DNA of 64,000 nt from the NCBI RefSeq assembly GCF_020515625.1, contig NZ_JAIWPJ010000001.1:930001-994000 (forward strand), read 5' to 3'. Source of the DNA: Natrinema amylolyticum. GTDB lineage: Archaea; Halobacteriota; Halobacteria; Halobacteriales; Natrialbaceae. The translations under genes were made by a program, and so were the position numbers. Positions 1 to 9,700 of the stretch are shown here, piece by piece. The notes under the pieces were generated by a model, which was given only the letters and a program-made list of their open reading frames with translations, had not been told where the DNA came from and did no database searches. Each line of letters begins with the position of its first letter. Position 1 is the first letter of the stretch.

Positions 1-1
1 T

Positions 2-325
2 GACCCCGAGGTCACGATACCGGCGAATTTCGAGGATCGGATCGATTCGCTGGCCTCGAGTTCCAGACAGATCATCAACACCGCTGCGGACGTGATTCTC
101 GCCGACGCCGGAGTCAAGGGAGCGCAAACGGCGCTCACCGAACGGGACGAACTGACGGCAGACCTCAGTGCGCTCGATCGGGATCTCTACGCCCATGACG
201 ATCCCGCCGAGGCCTACGTAGTCGGTCTGCTGCTCAACAGTATCCGCCGAACGGGCGAGTACGGCGCGAACATCGCTGGCATTGCTATCCAGCAATGCGC
301 CCGTGAGTGTGAGTGTCTCGATTGA
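2..325 (+). CDS. PhoU-domain protein, C-terminal part (5' end outside window)
   Basis: The reading frame is open from the first bases and ends at 325, so only about 107 C-terminal residues are present. The sequence is helical and ends with SIRRTGEYGANIAGIAIQ, which matches the second PhoU helical bundle of haloarchaeal phosphate-uptake regulators. These often carry an N-terminal AbrB/SpoVT domain, which cannot be seen here. Members of this family modulate phosphate (Pst) transport and Pho-type regulation. The family call rests on that helix signature only. No pst genes lie downstream in this window. Confidence 0.7.
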   Translation, partial: DPEVTIPANFEDRIDSLASSSRQIINTAADVILADAGVKGAQTALTERDELTADLSALDRDLYAHDDPAEAYVVGLLLNSIRRTGEYGANIAGIAIQQCARECECLD

Positions 326-558
326 GTGATCAGTTCGCGACCGTGTCCCGTCTGGAAGCCGCCGGCGCGCCGATTGGAACCACTCACAGGGATCAGCCCG
401 GACACTTCCGCCCAAAGCGAGCTAGCGATTCCCCCACAGGCGAATGTTCTGTACTATCTATGTAGCATATGGGAATACTCATAGCAGCCGTTTTCTGTGT
501 AATATGCTCCCTTCCAATCAGAGTCGTCCAACTCCCGGAAGCGTCAGAAGACACCACT

Positions 559-1368
559 ATGTCCCAACAGAATGGAATCCCTCAAGAGAAGAACAGAGAG
601 ACCGTTGGTCACAGGCGACGAGAGGTGCTTGCGACATTCGTAACCGGAATGGGTGTGTTAGCAGGCTGTGTTTCTAGAGCACAAGAGCAAGGCCAAGAGA
701 ATATCGTCCGCCACTATTCTATCCATACACATCATATGAGAGAAGATATCCGCATACCCATTCCCAGGTCTGTCTACCAGGCGGCTCGCGAGGAAAAAGC
801 CGCAATCCCAAACGCTGTTACCGCTGCTCAGAATAATGAATTTCTTGACGGTATTGTCCGCCGTATCATAGACTCTTCTTCCTCCCTTCCTGAGGCACTT
901 CATGCCGTCCAATCCTTCGTTGATACTATCGACTACGCCACAGATATAGAGTCGACAGAGACTATCGAATACGTTCGCCATCCATCTGAGACGCTTGTGG
1001 ACGGTGAAGGTGACTGTGAGGACAAAGCCGTTCTCCTCGCTGGACTCCTTTCTTGTCCACCTTTTAATTACAAAACAGGGCTTGTCTTCCCACCAAAACA
1101 TTGTGCAACACTTGCGCCTTGGAAGCACCTCCCCACTCAATCATTTTCAGCAGACCCGCTGATTGTGACAGTGAATGGGACAGAGTTTGTATATGTTGAG
1201 TCGGTCGCGGCGGTTCCCTTAGGAAACTGGGCAGAAGACTATGGTCAGGGTCCTATTCTTGCCTCATATGTGGATTTTTGGGAAATACATGATATGAATT
1301 CGCTGATAGCATCGGCTGAGCATGCACTAGGTGATGGTTTGTTCCCGACACTTCGTGCATATACTTAG
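559..1368 (+). CDS. Transglutaminase-like lipoprotein of a low-GC island
   Basis: 269 residues from the ATG at 559; an upstream in-frame ATG at 469 would place hydrophobic residues ahead of the export signal and is less likely. The N-terminus has a twin-arginine-like stretch (GHRRREVLATF) followed by a lipobox (LAGC), so export and lipid anchoring are expected. A transglutaminase/cysteine-protease-like core is suggested by DGEGDCEDKAVLLAGLL (Cys nucleophile) and a later KHCATLA histidine; the acidic third residue is less certain. The gene is clearly less GC-rich than its neighbours, with many A/T third positions, which suggests recent acquisition. The substrate is unknown; the enzyme could act on surface proteins or be an inactive fold. 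Confidence 0.6.
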   Translation: MSQQNGIPQEKNRETVGHRRREVLATFVTGMGVLAGCVSRAQEQGQENIVRHYSIHTHHMREDIRIPIPRSVYQAAREEKAAIPNAVTAAQNNEFLDGIVRRIIDSSSSLPEALHAVQSFVDTIDYATDIESTETIEYVRHPSETLVDGEGDCEDKAVLLAGLLSCPPFNYKTGLVFPPKHCATLAPWKHLPTQSFSADPLIVTVNGTEFVYVESVAAVPLGNWAEDYGQGPILASYVDFWEIHDMNSLIASAEHALGDGLFPTLRAYT

Positions 1369-1832
1369 AATCTAAGTACACTATAAGAAGGTTGCTTTAT
1401 GCGTAAACCCGAATCTGATCAATACAGGTGAGTTATCAGTTGCTCTCCTTCTAACCCAAAACCATGCCGATCTATACTAATTATATATATTAAACTCTTT
1501 GATATTAAAAGAATCATAGCATAGTGTCTAATTCTACAACGCGGACATTCAAGAGATATAGATTACTCAGATTGGCAGTGATGATGGCTGTCAGACTGTA
1601 TCAGTTTGTAATCCTATCAGGCGGAGACACTGTCCCAGAATGGACTGTCGGCGGTCACGCCCATCTCGGTGTCCCTCAATCTTTGCGATTGTGATGGGAT
1701 TCACCGTCCCTACACTGGTCCTGAATAACGAGTCGAAAATCCACCAATAGCACGGCGAGCCAGCACCAGAGCACATTCAACGGACCGGAGGAGTCGTGAC
1801 TTTGAGAGGGCATCCATCTTGCCTCGCGCTAC
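1369..1832. other. AT-rich intergenic stretch, no convincing gene
   Basis: The first 200 bases are strongly AT-rich (TATATATATTAAAC near 1485). The part from about 1590 to 1790 regains GC and has short open stretches on the minus strand (for example LWCWLAVLLVDFRLVIQDQ in one frame) that break after 30-60 codons. They may be relics of a decayed gene, possibly a transposase, but I cannot identify one. Confidence 0.4.
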
Positions 1833-2774
1833 TCAATCGTCATGTTTCTCAGCAAAGGTTTCAACAAAGCCGTTTCGATGACTTCGAAGCGTTGTCGTGG
1901 ACGTCCCCGCTACATCAGCGATTGCTTGCTGAGTGAGCCGATAGCCGGTTTCTTGCGTCGCGCTATAGAGACACGCTGCGGCGAATCCATGCGGATGTCT
2001 GCCGATCGTAAATCCTGCTTCCTCTGCCAGATCAGCCAACTCGAGCGCTCGGTATCGCACCTCGCATGGCACGTCGAGCTCAGTTGCGAGACGGGGAAGG
2101 ATGTCCTGCGGTCGCGAGGTGGGGATCGGCAAATCCAGTTCGGTATTTATGGCGGTGTATGCACACTCCAATTGCGCTCGAGAGCATTGCGCCCCAGCGG
2201 CGATCTCGTCGCGTGTTCGTCCGAGTCTGTTGCACCGACAGACGACGTACACGCTCGCAGCTGCGATTCCCTCGAGTGATCGCCCCGAACAGAGGTTCCG
2301 ATCCTGGGCGCGCCGAAACAGCGTACACGCCTGATCTCGAAGCGACGTCGATAGCTCGAGAACGCTCGCGAGTCGGCGTACTTCGCCGAGGCCGTCTGCC
2401 AGGTTCCGTTCGCGTTTCGAACGCCATTGACTGCGTCGGTGTTGACGACGGAGCCGACTGAGTTGACGACGCTTTCGCCCGGGAATCGGATTCCCTCGTG
2501 CATCGGTCCGCCAGCCGATCTCGGTCGAAAGGCCGCGATCGTGGCGACCCGCAGTGAGCGGTGCACCCGTTCGTCGTTGGCTCGTCCCATCTGTAGATGT
2601 GAACCAGTCGGGACCGTAATCAAGCAGGTCTTCCTCGACGATCAGCCCGCACTCCCGACACTGCGTTTCGTGCGTTATCGTAATGAGGGAGCCACTGCAC
2701 TCCGGACACAATGTCGTCCGTTCTGTACTCGTCTCTCGATCAAATCGACCGCTATCCGAATCTGCTATAGTCAT
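1833..2774 (-). CDS. Divergent transcription initiation factor IIB (TFB)
   Basis: 313 residues. TFB bridges TBP at the TATA box and RNA polymerase. An N-terminal zinc ribbon is present (CPEC at 23-26, CREC at 39-42), then the B-reader/linker region (GLSTEIGWRTDARGNPIPGRKRRQL) and two cyclin-like repeats (about 120-200 and 215-305), the second ending with a recognisable HTH (TQQAIADVAGTSTTTLRSH). It is clearly more divergent than the second TFB at 26.0 kb: the reader carries extra Arg and the first repeat has unusual Cys residues (VVCRCNRL). Haloarchaea carry several TFBs that direct alternative regulons, and this copy lies in an accessory region, so a specialised or element-borne role is plausible. 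Confidence 0.92.
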   Translation of the reverse strand: MTIADSDSGRFDRETSTERTTLCPECSGSLITITHETQCRECGLIVEEDLLDYGPDWFTSTDGTSQRRTGAPLTAGRHDRGLSTEIGWRTDARGNPIPGRKRRQLSRLRRQHRRSQWRSKRERNLADGLGEVRRLASVLELSTSLRDQACTLFRRAQDRNLCSGRSLEGIAAASVYVVCRCNRLGRTRDEIAAGAQCSRAQLECAYTAINTELDLPIPTSRPQDILPRLATELDVPCEVRYRALELADLAEEAGFTIGRHPHGFAAACLYSATQETGYRLTQQAIADVAGTSTTTLRSHRNGFVETFAEKHDD

Positions 2775-2913
2775 AAGTCACTCTGACGGGACGCCTCTCT
2801 GCTCGCCCCGTCACCCCTTTGGGGGCGATAAACTGGCTCGAGATCGTCGAGTGGGGAGGGAATATATCGAACTGGAACTTTCGGAGCGGGTGGCGACTAG
2901 CGAACGGACGGTA

Positions 2914-3087
2914 TTATTCGGTTGAGTCAAAAACATACAGAAATAGGGCCCCAACGACACCGAAGAGCCCTATACCTAGCATACCGGATTGCGGAACCAT
3001 CTGGCTGTAAATAAACACCCCAATCAATGCAATCACTATCAGGAGAAATTCGACCAACAGCAAATGCTTGCGTAGGTCAGAATCCAT
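2914..3087 (-). CDS. Small two-helix membrane protein
   Basis: 57 residues read from the ATG at 3087 to TAA at 2914. It begins MDSDLRKHLLLVEF and has two hydrophobic segments (about residues 9-27 and 36-53) separated by a short polar loop (YSQMVPQSG), ending FDSTE. A haloarchaeal small membrane protein of unknown function is the best description. Its composition (acidic ends, clean hydrophobic spans) supports coding. It sits alone between the divergent TFB gene and the HalOD1/metalloprotease pair. Confidence 0.6.
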   Translation of the reverse strand: MDSDLRKHLLLVEFLLIVIALIGVFIYSQMVPQSGMLGIGLFGVVGALFLYVFDSTE

Positions 3088-3286
3088 CAGTTATCTACGT
3101 AGAAATAATACTGTTATAAATTTAGTGTTCGGTCTATAACGTGAGGATGTTAAGAGCAAAGTCAATTCCGTCGGAACTGACGGACTTTTTCATTTCTCTC
3201 GAGTCATCGTATTGCACCACGCAAGCAAAGCAGTAGGAGAAAACGGACTCTATTTTCTACCTCTACCGCTAATCGTAGTGGTCGTT

Positions 3287-3499
3287 CTACGATCGAGCGA
3301 TAACACGCACCTCGGTTCGCGTGACGAGGACGCAAAACGCTCCGACTGCGAATCTGACCTCGAGGTCATCGCTCGCCGAGTCGACGAGTTGCTCGAGCGC
3401 TTCGATATCGATCACTCGATGCAGTTGGTACGCGTCACGATCGAGTCCCTGCGCTTCGAGCGCGTCGACGATCTCGAGGAGGAGGTTTCGATCACTCAT
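3287..3499 (-). CDS. HalOD1-type small protein
   Basis: 70 residues. The pattern LHRVIDIEALEQLVDSA then VRFAVGAFCVLVTRTEVRVI matches the halobacterial output domain HalOD1, a short alpha/beta domain found alone or attached to signalling proteins in haloarchaea. The start overlaps the end of the upstream metalloprotease gene by 8 bases, so the two are almost certainly co-transcribed and possibly translationally coupled. The HalOD1 function is not established; the pairing with an ArdC/ImmA protein suggests a partner or regulator. Confidence 0.65.
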   Translation of the reverse strand: MSDRNLLLEIVDALEAQGLDRDAYQLHRVIDIEALEQLVDSASDDLEVRFAVGAFCVLVTRTEVRVIARS

Positions 3500-4430
3500 C
3501 CTCGCTCACCTCGTCGACGACGCCGATAATCCTCTCAGCCGTCGAACTGATCCGATCGAGACGTTCGAAGATGGCCTCTGGCTCGTCGCCTCGCCAGGCA
3601 GCGAGATAGAACGCAGAGCCGCTCGTATCGAGTCCGAAGTACTGTCCAACGATGTAGCCGACTGCTTCGGCCTCCAGTTCTCGTTCCGAACGGTCGGTCT
3701 CGTCCCCAGTGTCACCGTGCAACAGTGCGTGGGCGTACTCGTGGATGAGCGTCACAGCGAGATCGGCGCTGTTCTCTCGGTCCCGAACCTTCACCAGTGG
3801 TCGTTCCGCAGGGGCACGATACTGACAGACGCCCCTGGCATTGCCGTGAGGCCATTCCGCGAGAGGAATGACCACGACGTCCACCTCGAGCGATGGCGCT
3901 CCCTCGAGGAGGTGTGACGCCACCTCGTCGCCCTCTCCGATCGCTTCGGTCTCGAGTTCAGGTAGTGACTCGCCTTCCGTCTGCGAGATATCGAACACTG
4001 GTGCTGGCCGAAAGCCAACGAGTCCGTTCTTCCATTCGCTTGGATCGGTCTCGTCGTACTCACACTCGCTTCGATCGTGGTACGACAACGAGTTACCGCA
4101 CTCGGGGCATTTGCTCGCGATGATCGGAGCCCAGATCCAGATCGCTTTCTCGCCTTCTGTCACGTGCCGATCGAACTCGTTTTGCCACGTTCGATAGCCG
4201 GCGATACGAGTCGCGTGCGGACACTGGAGTTTGATCAACAGCGTGTTCCGAGGGGAATAGTCGTGGAACTCGCTCTGGACGTTGAGCCACTCTCTGAACT
4301 GCTCGCTCGAGACGGCGTCGTCGACCTCCCCGACGAGTTCCTCGAGCCACGTTTCGATCGTACTGTGCATCTCGTCGTTCCGGGTGCTCGAATCGTCGAA
4401 CGTTTCCCGGGGGCAACTACTCGTGCTCAT
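3492..4430 (-). CDS. ArdC-like / ImmA-IrrE-type zinc metallopeptidase
   Basis: 312 residues. The N-terminal part (about 20-150) resembles the ArdC ssDNA-binding domain of plasmid antirestriction proteins: FHDYSPRNTLLIKLQ, then the WQNEFDRHVTEGEKAIWIWAP turn. It includes a zinc-knuckle insertion (CPEC at 108-111, then H118 and C123). The C-terminal part carries the metalloprotease signature HEYAH (230-234) with a downstream ELEAEA (251-256) providing the third ligand. Proteins of this build protect incoming plasmids or cleave repressors in mobile elements. It heads an operon with the HalOD1 gene, and lies beside RPA-like and HerA-like genes, which fits an element-maintenance role. Confidence 0.85.
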   Translation of the reverse strand: MSTSSCPRETFDDSSTRNDEMHSTIETWLEELVGEVDDAVSSEQFREWLNVQSEFHDYSPRNTLLIKLQCPHATRIAGYRTWQNEFDRHVTEGEKAIWIWAPIIASKCPECGNSLSYHDRSECEYDETDPSEWKNGLVGFRPAPVFDISQTEGESLPELETEAIGEGDEVASHLLEGAPSLEVDVVVIPLAEWPHGNARGVCQYRAPAERPLVKVRDRENSADLAVTLIHEYAHALLHGDTGDETDRSERELEAEAVGYIVGQYFGLDTSGSAFYLAAWRGDEPEAIFERLDRISSTAERIIGVVDEVSEDE

Positions 4431-4664
4431 GGGTAAACGGCCGTCTCGAATCGACCTCGAGAAGACCGCTGCCCGTCAGCGGGTCTCAAAAAATCGGCAG
4501 ATAGTCAGCGCCGATCCGACGAGGGACTAATCTATGCATCGCAAACAGATCGAGCGAAAGCCCGGCAGCGAACGGCCCTCGGCCGTGAGCAGCCCGGAAC
4601 GTGGAGGCGGGTGGGGCGGCGGGTAGTGGGTGATCGGGACCTAGCAAAAAAGGAGACTACAGCG

Positions 4665-5513
4665 CTACTCCCACCACTGACCGCGCTCTGGAAACACGAT
4701 CTCCGACCATCGAGTCAGCGCGATCGAACACCGTCCATTGTACCAGTTCTTCGCAGCCGCCCTGAATCGCACCCGCTCACCCTTACAGACCATCGTCTGC
4801 CGGCTCTTCGACCAGATAGTGAACTTCGTTCGTCCCGTTTCGTCTTCGATCAACCCCACCTGTTGGATACTCGTACTCGAGGGTTCCCACAGCTCGATCA
4901 CGCGACCGTCCACACTGACCTCTCCCCGCCTGATCTCCTCGAGCCTCCCGATCGGCACGATCGTCCCTGCTTCGTGTTCCATTTCTTCTTTCGTCGCCAT
5001 CACCGCCTCGAACAGCTCTCCGCCCTCGAGAACTCGACTCGCGATCCGCTTCGCGATGACCGCTCGGGTGTAGCCACCGGTGACGTCCTTGGCCAACCGC
5101 TGTGCCTGTCGATTGATCTCTCCCACCACCGTTCGCTCGAGTTTCTCACGGGGATCGTCTCGCACGTTCGTCCGCCGGTCCTGACATGCCTCCTTGACCG
5201 CCGCTCTCGTTCGTTCCGCACGCCCCTCCTGTCGACCGACTGCCGCCTGTTCACTGATTCGCTCGAGTTCTTCCTCTCTGGCTCGAATGCGTTCTTCCTG
5301 GGCCAGAGTTGCGCCGTAGATCCGATCGTCGCTCGTGTCGAAGATTCCGTCTGGGTGGTTCGCATCTACCTTCGCCTGAATCTCCATCTCCACCGTAGCC
5401 CGGAACTCCGGCGTCTCATCGACGATATCCGGATGCTCTTCTCGAGCGCCATCTTGTTCGTATGCTTGTTCATCGACCGAAACGACCTTGCTAATCGACT
5501 TCCTACTAGACAT
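4665..5513 (-). CDS. RPA-like single-stranded DNA-binding protein
   Basis: 282 residues from the ATG at 5513; an in-frame TTG lies five codons upstream. Residues 1-60 are polar, then a long charged helical region with coiled-coil character (QEERIRAREEELERISEQ) spans about 75-150. The C-terminal roughly 90 residues form an OB-fold-like unit (GEVSVDGRVIELWEP ... VGLIEDETGRTKFTIW ... VRFRAAAKNWYNGRCSIAL), as in haloarchaeal RPA/Rfa proteins and in the DNA-binding proteins found on haloarchaeal plasmids. It is not a standard chromosomal RPA: there is a single OB fold and no zinc finger. The pairing with the HerA/VirB4-like gene suggests ssDNA handling during transfer or replication of an element. 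Confidence 0.75.
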   Translation of the reverse strand: MSSRKSISKVVSVDEQAYEQDGAREEHPDIVDETPEFRATVEMEIQAKVDANHPDGIFDTSDDRIYGATLAQEERIRAREEELERISEQAAVGRQEGRAERTRAAVKEACQDRRTNVRDDPREKLERTVVGEINRQAQRLAKDVTGGYTRAVIAKRIASRVLEGGELFEAVMATKEEMEHEAGTIVPIGRLEEIRRGEVSVDGRVIELWEPSSTSIQQVGLIEDETGRTKFTIWSKSRQTMVCKGERVRFRAAAKNWYNGRCSIALTRWSEIVFPERGQWWE

Positions 5514-5605
5514 TGGATTACAGTCCAAAGGCGCTCACTCGGCGTCTTTTCCGACACCACGACTCTCCAGCCCTGGCTCTCGTCGCTCTCCAACGTTCCA
5601 TCACA

Positions 5606-5657
5606 CGCGTCTCGCTCGCGCCTTCGCAAGCGCCCGTCAGGGCGCGAGCGAGACGCG
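5606..5657. repeat. Perfect 17-bp inverted repeat upstream of the RPA-like gene
   Basis: Arm CGCGTCTCGCTCGCGCC at 5606-5622 pairs perfectly with its reverse complement at 5641-5657, leaving an 18-base loop. It lies about 95 bases upstream of the start of the RPA-like gene. The following 300 bases are rich in AGCGA-type motifs typical of haloarchaeal dispersed intergenic repeats. It could be a REP-like element, a replication or transfer structure, or a terminator of an upstream transcript. Confidence 0.7.
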
Positions 5658-5985
5658 CCGATGCCCGAGTAACCAGCACCGCGCGTCGCTTCCACCAGAG
5701 CGAGCGTCCAGTTTTAAGCCGTTTTCGCGTCTGAGCGGGAGCGAAGACCGAAAGCGCGCTTAATACTGGTATCCGAAGAGCGGGAGTGAGCGGAGGGCAG
5801 AAGCGGCGAGTTGTGCGCGCAATTTATGCCGAGGACAGTAACAGACTGTGACCGCTGAACATCCGGCATGGGTGGGGTCCAACGGGCGAGTGCAGTCGAC
5901 GAACCCCGACGACGAAAGCACCGCAGCGAAGCGAGGAGCGCAGCGAGTCGCGGGAGTCGACTGTGCGAGGGGGTTGGAACGTTCA
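5658..5985. other. Gene-poor stretch with AGCGA-rich sequence
   Basis: Several short overlapping reading frames exist on both strands but none has haloarchaeal composition (they are rich in Ser, Arg and Cys). The sequence is dominated by AGCGA/GAGCG motifs, as in decayed intergenic repeats. I see no supportable gene. Confidence 0.4.
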
Positions 5986-6138
5986 TCAGACGGTCGGTCG
6001 CTTGTCCCTGCAATTCTGCTCGAGTATCTGTCCAAGTTCTTCCTGGGGGACGACTGCTTCGAATACGCCTGAATCAAGTCGCTCGCTAAAACCGGTTTGG
6101 AATGACTCCAACTCGTCGCTCCAGTCAGAGATGGTCAT
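5986..6138 (-). CDS. Possible small acidic protein
   Basis: A 50-residue frame from the ATG at 6138. It starts MTISDWSDELESF and continues with FSERLDSGVFEAVVPQEELGQILE, an acidic and amphipathic composition typical of real haloarchaeal proteins and unlike surrounding frames. An upstream in-frame ATG at 6195 would add AT-rich, less convincing residues. There is no recognisable domain. It could be the remnant of a longer protein. Confidence 0.35.
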   Translation of the reverse strand: MTISDWSDELESFQTGFSERLDSGVFEAVVPQEELGQILEQNCRDKRPTV

Positions 6139-6395
6139 ACTTTGCCTAATGATCACTGCAATAATGACCTGTGTGTTTGGTATAATCAGATACATGATCC
6201 ACTGAGACGGTTAGGCAGGTGGAGGATGTCAATGGATGAGATAGACGGGACATTCCAAACCGCCTGTAACGGAAGTCATCTGCGGAGTCTGGAACCGTCC
6301 TTAGACGCGAAGCGTTCTGATGTGCGAACGAAAGCAGAACTCTCCTTAACTACTTGGCCTTCAGCCTGCGTTGCTCCTTGAGGATGGGGACTTAG

Positions 6396-6533
6396 TCTGC
6401 AAAAGTTAACACGGACAACGAGGCCGCAAAGGCTCTCGGCAAGTTCGACCACGAACTGATGCAGATCCTTGCCGCAAAAGAGGATGGTGGTGAACTTGAT
6501 GAGGATGGAACACCGATTGTCACCGAAAGCTAA
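6396..6533 (+). pseudogene. Fragment of an unidentified protein (C-terminal end)
   Basis: An open stretch of about 45 codons follows an in-frame stop at 6393 and ends at TAA 6531-6533. It reads NTDNEAAKALGKFDHELMQ then LAAKEDGGELDEDGTP, composition typical of a haloarchaeal protein tail, but without a start codon near its beginning. I interpret it as the surviving end of a gene lost by deletion. The family is not recognisable. Confidence 0.4.
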
Positions 6534-6620
6534 TTGGCCTCTATTTTCCTGATTTGGGGACCTCGAGTACCCGATCGATCCGTTCGCGGATCTGGTCAAC
6601 TCCCGTTCGTATGGGTTCCC

Positions 6621-6645
6621 GATATATTTATTATATTTTATACCA
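6621..6645 (+). promoter_or_regulatory. AT-rich promoter region before the HerA-like gene
   Basis: GATATATTTATTATATTTTA contains several overlapping TATA-like boxes in otherwise GC-rich sequence, about 90 bases before the ATG at 6731. It is a reasonable archaeal promoter for the large ATPase gene, giving a leader of some 60 bases. The exact box cannot be chosen. Confidence 0.45.
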
Positions 6646-6730
6646 TAACACACGTATTGAAAGTCGTAGTCTCAGAAGCCTCATACTACGGTCCGCGTGA
6701 GCGCTGTCTGTGCCAGACTTCCCGTAACTA

Positions 6731-9700
6731 ATGCCGACAGAGAAAGACGCAACGCCGATACCTGAGGAACCGACGATTACATCTCTCGAGAATTCAAGTT
6801 CGACCACTCTTAAAGATGTCACCGGCAGTGACTCGAGTTCAGAGATATGTGACGAGACAATCAGGAGTCACACTGATTCATCAACCGATAAGCCACGAGC
6901 GTATATCGAAATTCGACCGTCGACGAACCCACCCAACGCGACGGCCGTTTCACAGTCGACGTCGCTGCTGTACGAGAGCCTGCGAGAACTCTCTGACTCG
7001 AGTGTCTGGTCGTCGCTTCGAAATGGAACTCAACAACCGATCGTCGAGTGGCTGCTCGTCGCTGACGGGCAGTCGGATACCAGCATTCGGTATCTCGTTG
7101 GGACAACACACGACGTGTTTCTCGACGAACTCGAGGCGATTCTCCGGACGTGGTTTCCGGACACGTACGAATTGACACGGGTCGAGTGGCATCCGCGTCA
7201 AATCGAAGCCTCGTGTTCGCTCTCTGCAGAGAACGAGCGTTCGACGTCGTCGACTGCTGGTGATAGCGAGGTACCTGAGATCCGAACGCGACCGTACGTC
7301 GCTGGTGTCGAATATCGCGCTACTACCGACATCCGCCAGGACTGGCAAACCTCGCTCGCAACGTTCGACGAGATCACCGACCGTTCCTCACAGCCACGAT
7401 CGACCGAAGACGAGTCGAAATCCCGACGCGTCCCACTGGCGACGCTCGTCGAAACGCTCTGTGATTCGACGGTCCCCATCGTGTATCAGGTCGTCTGTCG
7501 GCCGATGGGAGATCAGCGGGCGACCGCAGAACAGTACCGGTACGATCTCGAGCGCAGCCTCGTCACACCCGCAGATCGCGTCTTCGGATTCATCTTCCCG
7601 AACGCGGACGAGAAACTCGAGACGGCGGCTCTCTCACCCGCATACCGAGACCGCCTCGCCGATCTCGAGACGCGAGACCTCCGACGGACGTTTTGTCTCT
7701 CGGCTCGAGCGGTGGCGTTCGCAGACGAGTCTCGGAATCCAGAGCAAGCCGACGCGATCGTTCGCAGTCTGGCGAGCGTATTCGGACACCTGAGCGGACC
7801 GTACCATACCATTCGGGGACACGTCAGTACGGATAGCGACCTCCATACGGGCACATGTCCGCCTGCGAGACGACTTTTCGAAGAGATCCGTGATCGCTCC
7901 TGTCCCGAACCGACGTACGAAACAGTCGCGACCCGTCTTCCGTGGAAGACGCCCGAGAGCGCTGGGATCGTCGTCTCGCCGGATGAACTTCCCGGATTCT
8001 GTCTGATCGACGGCGTCGGTCTCACGCCAACCGGACAGCGAGCACTCGGCGCTCGACAATCCGAACGAACCGGACTTCCCCTGCCATCGCCGGACGATCT
8101 CGAGCGATATACGGGGTCCGGTCAAGCGCTCTGTATGCCCCTCACTGACGACCGCCAACCATACGAGAACCCGTTCGTCCTCCCCCCATCACTCCAAGAC
8201 AGACATCTCTTCGTCGTCGGAGATACGGGCTCGGGGAAATCCGTCCTCACGACCGGCGCGATGCTTTCGAACGTCGAGGCCACAGACGGCCCGGAGATCC
8301 TCTTCGATTACAAGGGAGGGGGAACGGCCGAGGAGTACCTTCGAGCACACTACGTGGCACACGGCGGCCTCGAGAACGTCCGTTACTTTGACCTCACCAA
8401 ACTGTTGCCCGCGCTGTCGATCTTCGATATCAGGTCGCTGCTCGATGCAGGCCTCTCACGCGAGGAAGCGCGATCGAGAATTGCGGGCCACTACGAGGAG
8501 ATCCTCGCGGGATTGATGGGCGAAGACCAGTACTACGGGGCGACAGAGTCGACGAAGGCGATTCGAAATCACCTTCGAGCATTGTTCGACCCGATTCACG
8601 GCTCTGATACCGTCTCGCACAAAGACCTCTATCGAGCGCTTCAACGCACGCTCGGCGATCGAACGCCACCGCCGACCTCGGATGACCGACTCACCGAATA
8701 CTTCGCCGGATTGCTCGAGCGCGACCGAGACGTCTTCAACATGGTCCTCGGCGGTGCCGTGGCTCGAGTCGAGATCATCGCGACCGACGATCGACTCGCA
8801 CCGCTGTTCGATCACGTCCCCTCTGTTCACGACGCGGAAGACGAGACTGGTGAAGACAGAGCGAGTTCTCGAGAAGAGACAGCTGATGACCAGACGAGCC
8901 CCCACTTCGATTTCATCGACGTCATCAACGATGATGCGGTCATCATCTTCGACTTTGGCGGGATGGAAGAGCGGATTAAACGCGCCCTCACGCTCGTCCT
9001 CCTCTCGAACCTGTGGACGGCACTGAAAGCTCGGTCCGAAAGCCCGGAGCTGTCCGAGAACCCACTTCTAGTCAATCTATATCTCGAGGAAGCGAAAGAC
9101 GTCGTCGCAACACAGTTGGTCGATACACTCCTCTCGCAGGGACGGTCGTTCGGGCTCTCCCTCATGCTCGGCGTTCAGTTTCCGAGTCAGCTCGATTCCC
9201 CGGATCCGTCGAATCACACGTACGAGGAAGCGCTCAACGAGATCGGGACGTTCGTCATCGGCAACGTCAGTATCGAAGACGATCTCGCAAAGGCGCTCGC
9301 GACCGACGACGTTCCGCCGAAAAAAGTCGCCAGGCGGCTTGCAGCTATTCGCCACGGCGAGTGGCTCGTCCGCCCCGCGGCCGCGTTCGGTTCGCCCATC
9401 CCACGGCCGTTTCTCGGACGATCACTGCCCGCCCCTGACGGGCACCCAGTGAGCGACGCTCCCCTCGACGACGAGAGTGCACGGACCTTCGAGGCCGCGT
9501 TCGAACTCACCGAGCTGGAGACCTGGAATGAAGCGGGACTCGATTACGAGACCGCTGCATCAGGGAGGGGCCACACGGGCAACGAAAACGAGTCCGCGGA
9601 GGACGAAACCGAAGCGGAGTCACTCTACGTTGGCTCGCTACTCCCGCACACGAAGCGACTCCCTGAGTGCGTGAGCTACGACGAGTCAATACACGCCCTC

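Noticed and set aside
1591-1776. Possible transposase remnant on the minus strand
   Set aside because: Short pieces look coding in different frames but no transposase motif (DDE, HUH or RuvC) can be recognised.
7000-9700. Multiple minus-strand frames inside the HerA-like gene
   Set aside because: All are shadows with Ser/Arg-rich composition; the plus frame has ATPase motifs.
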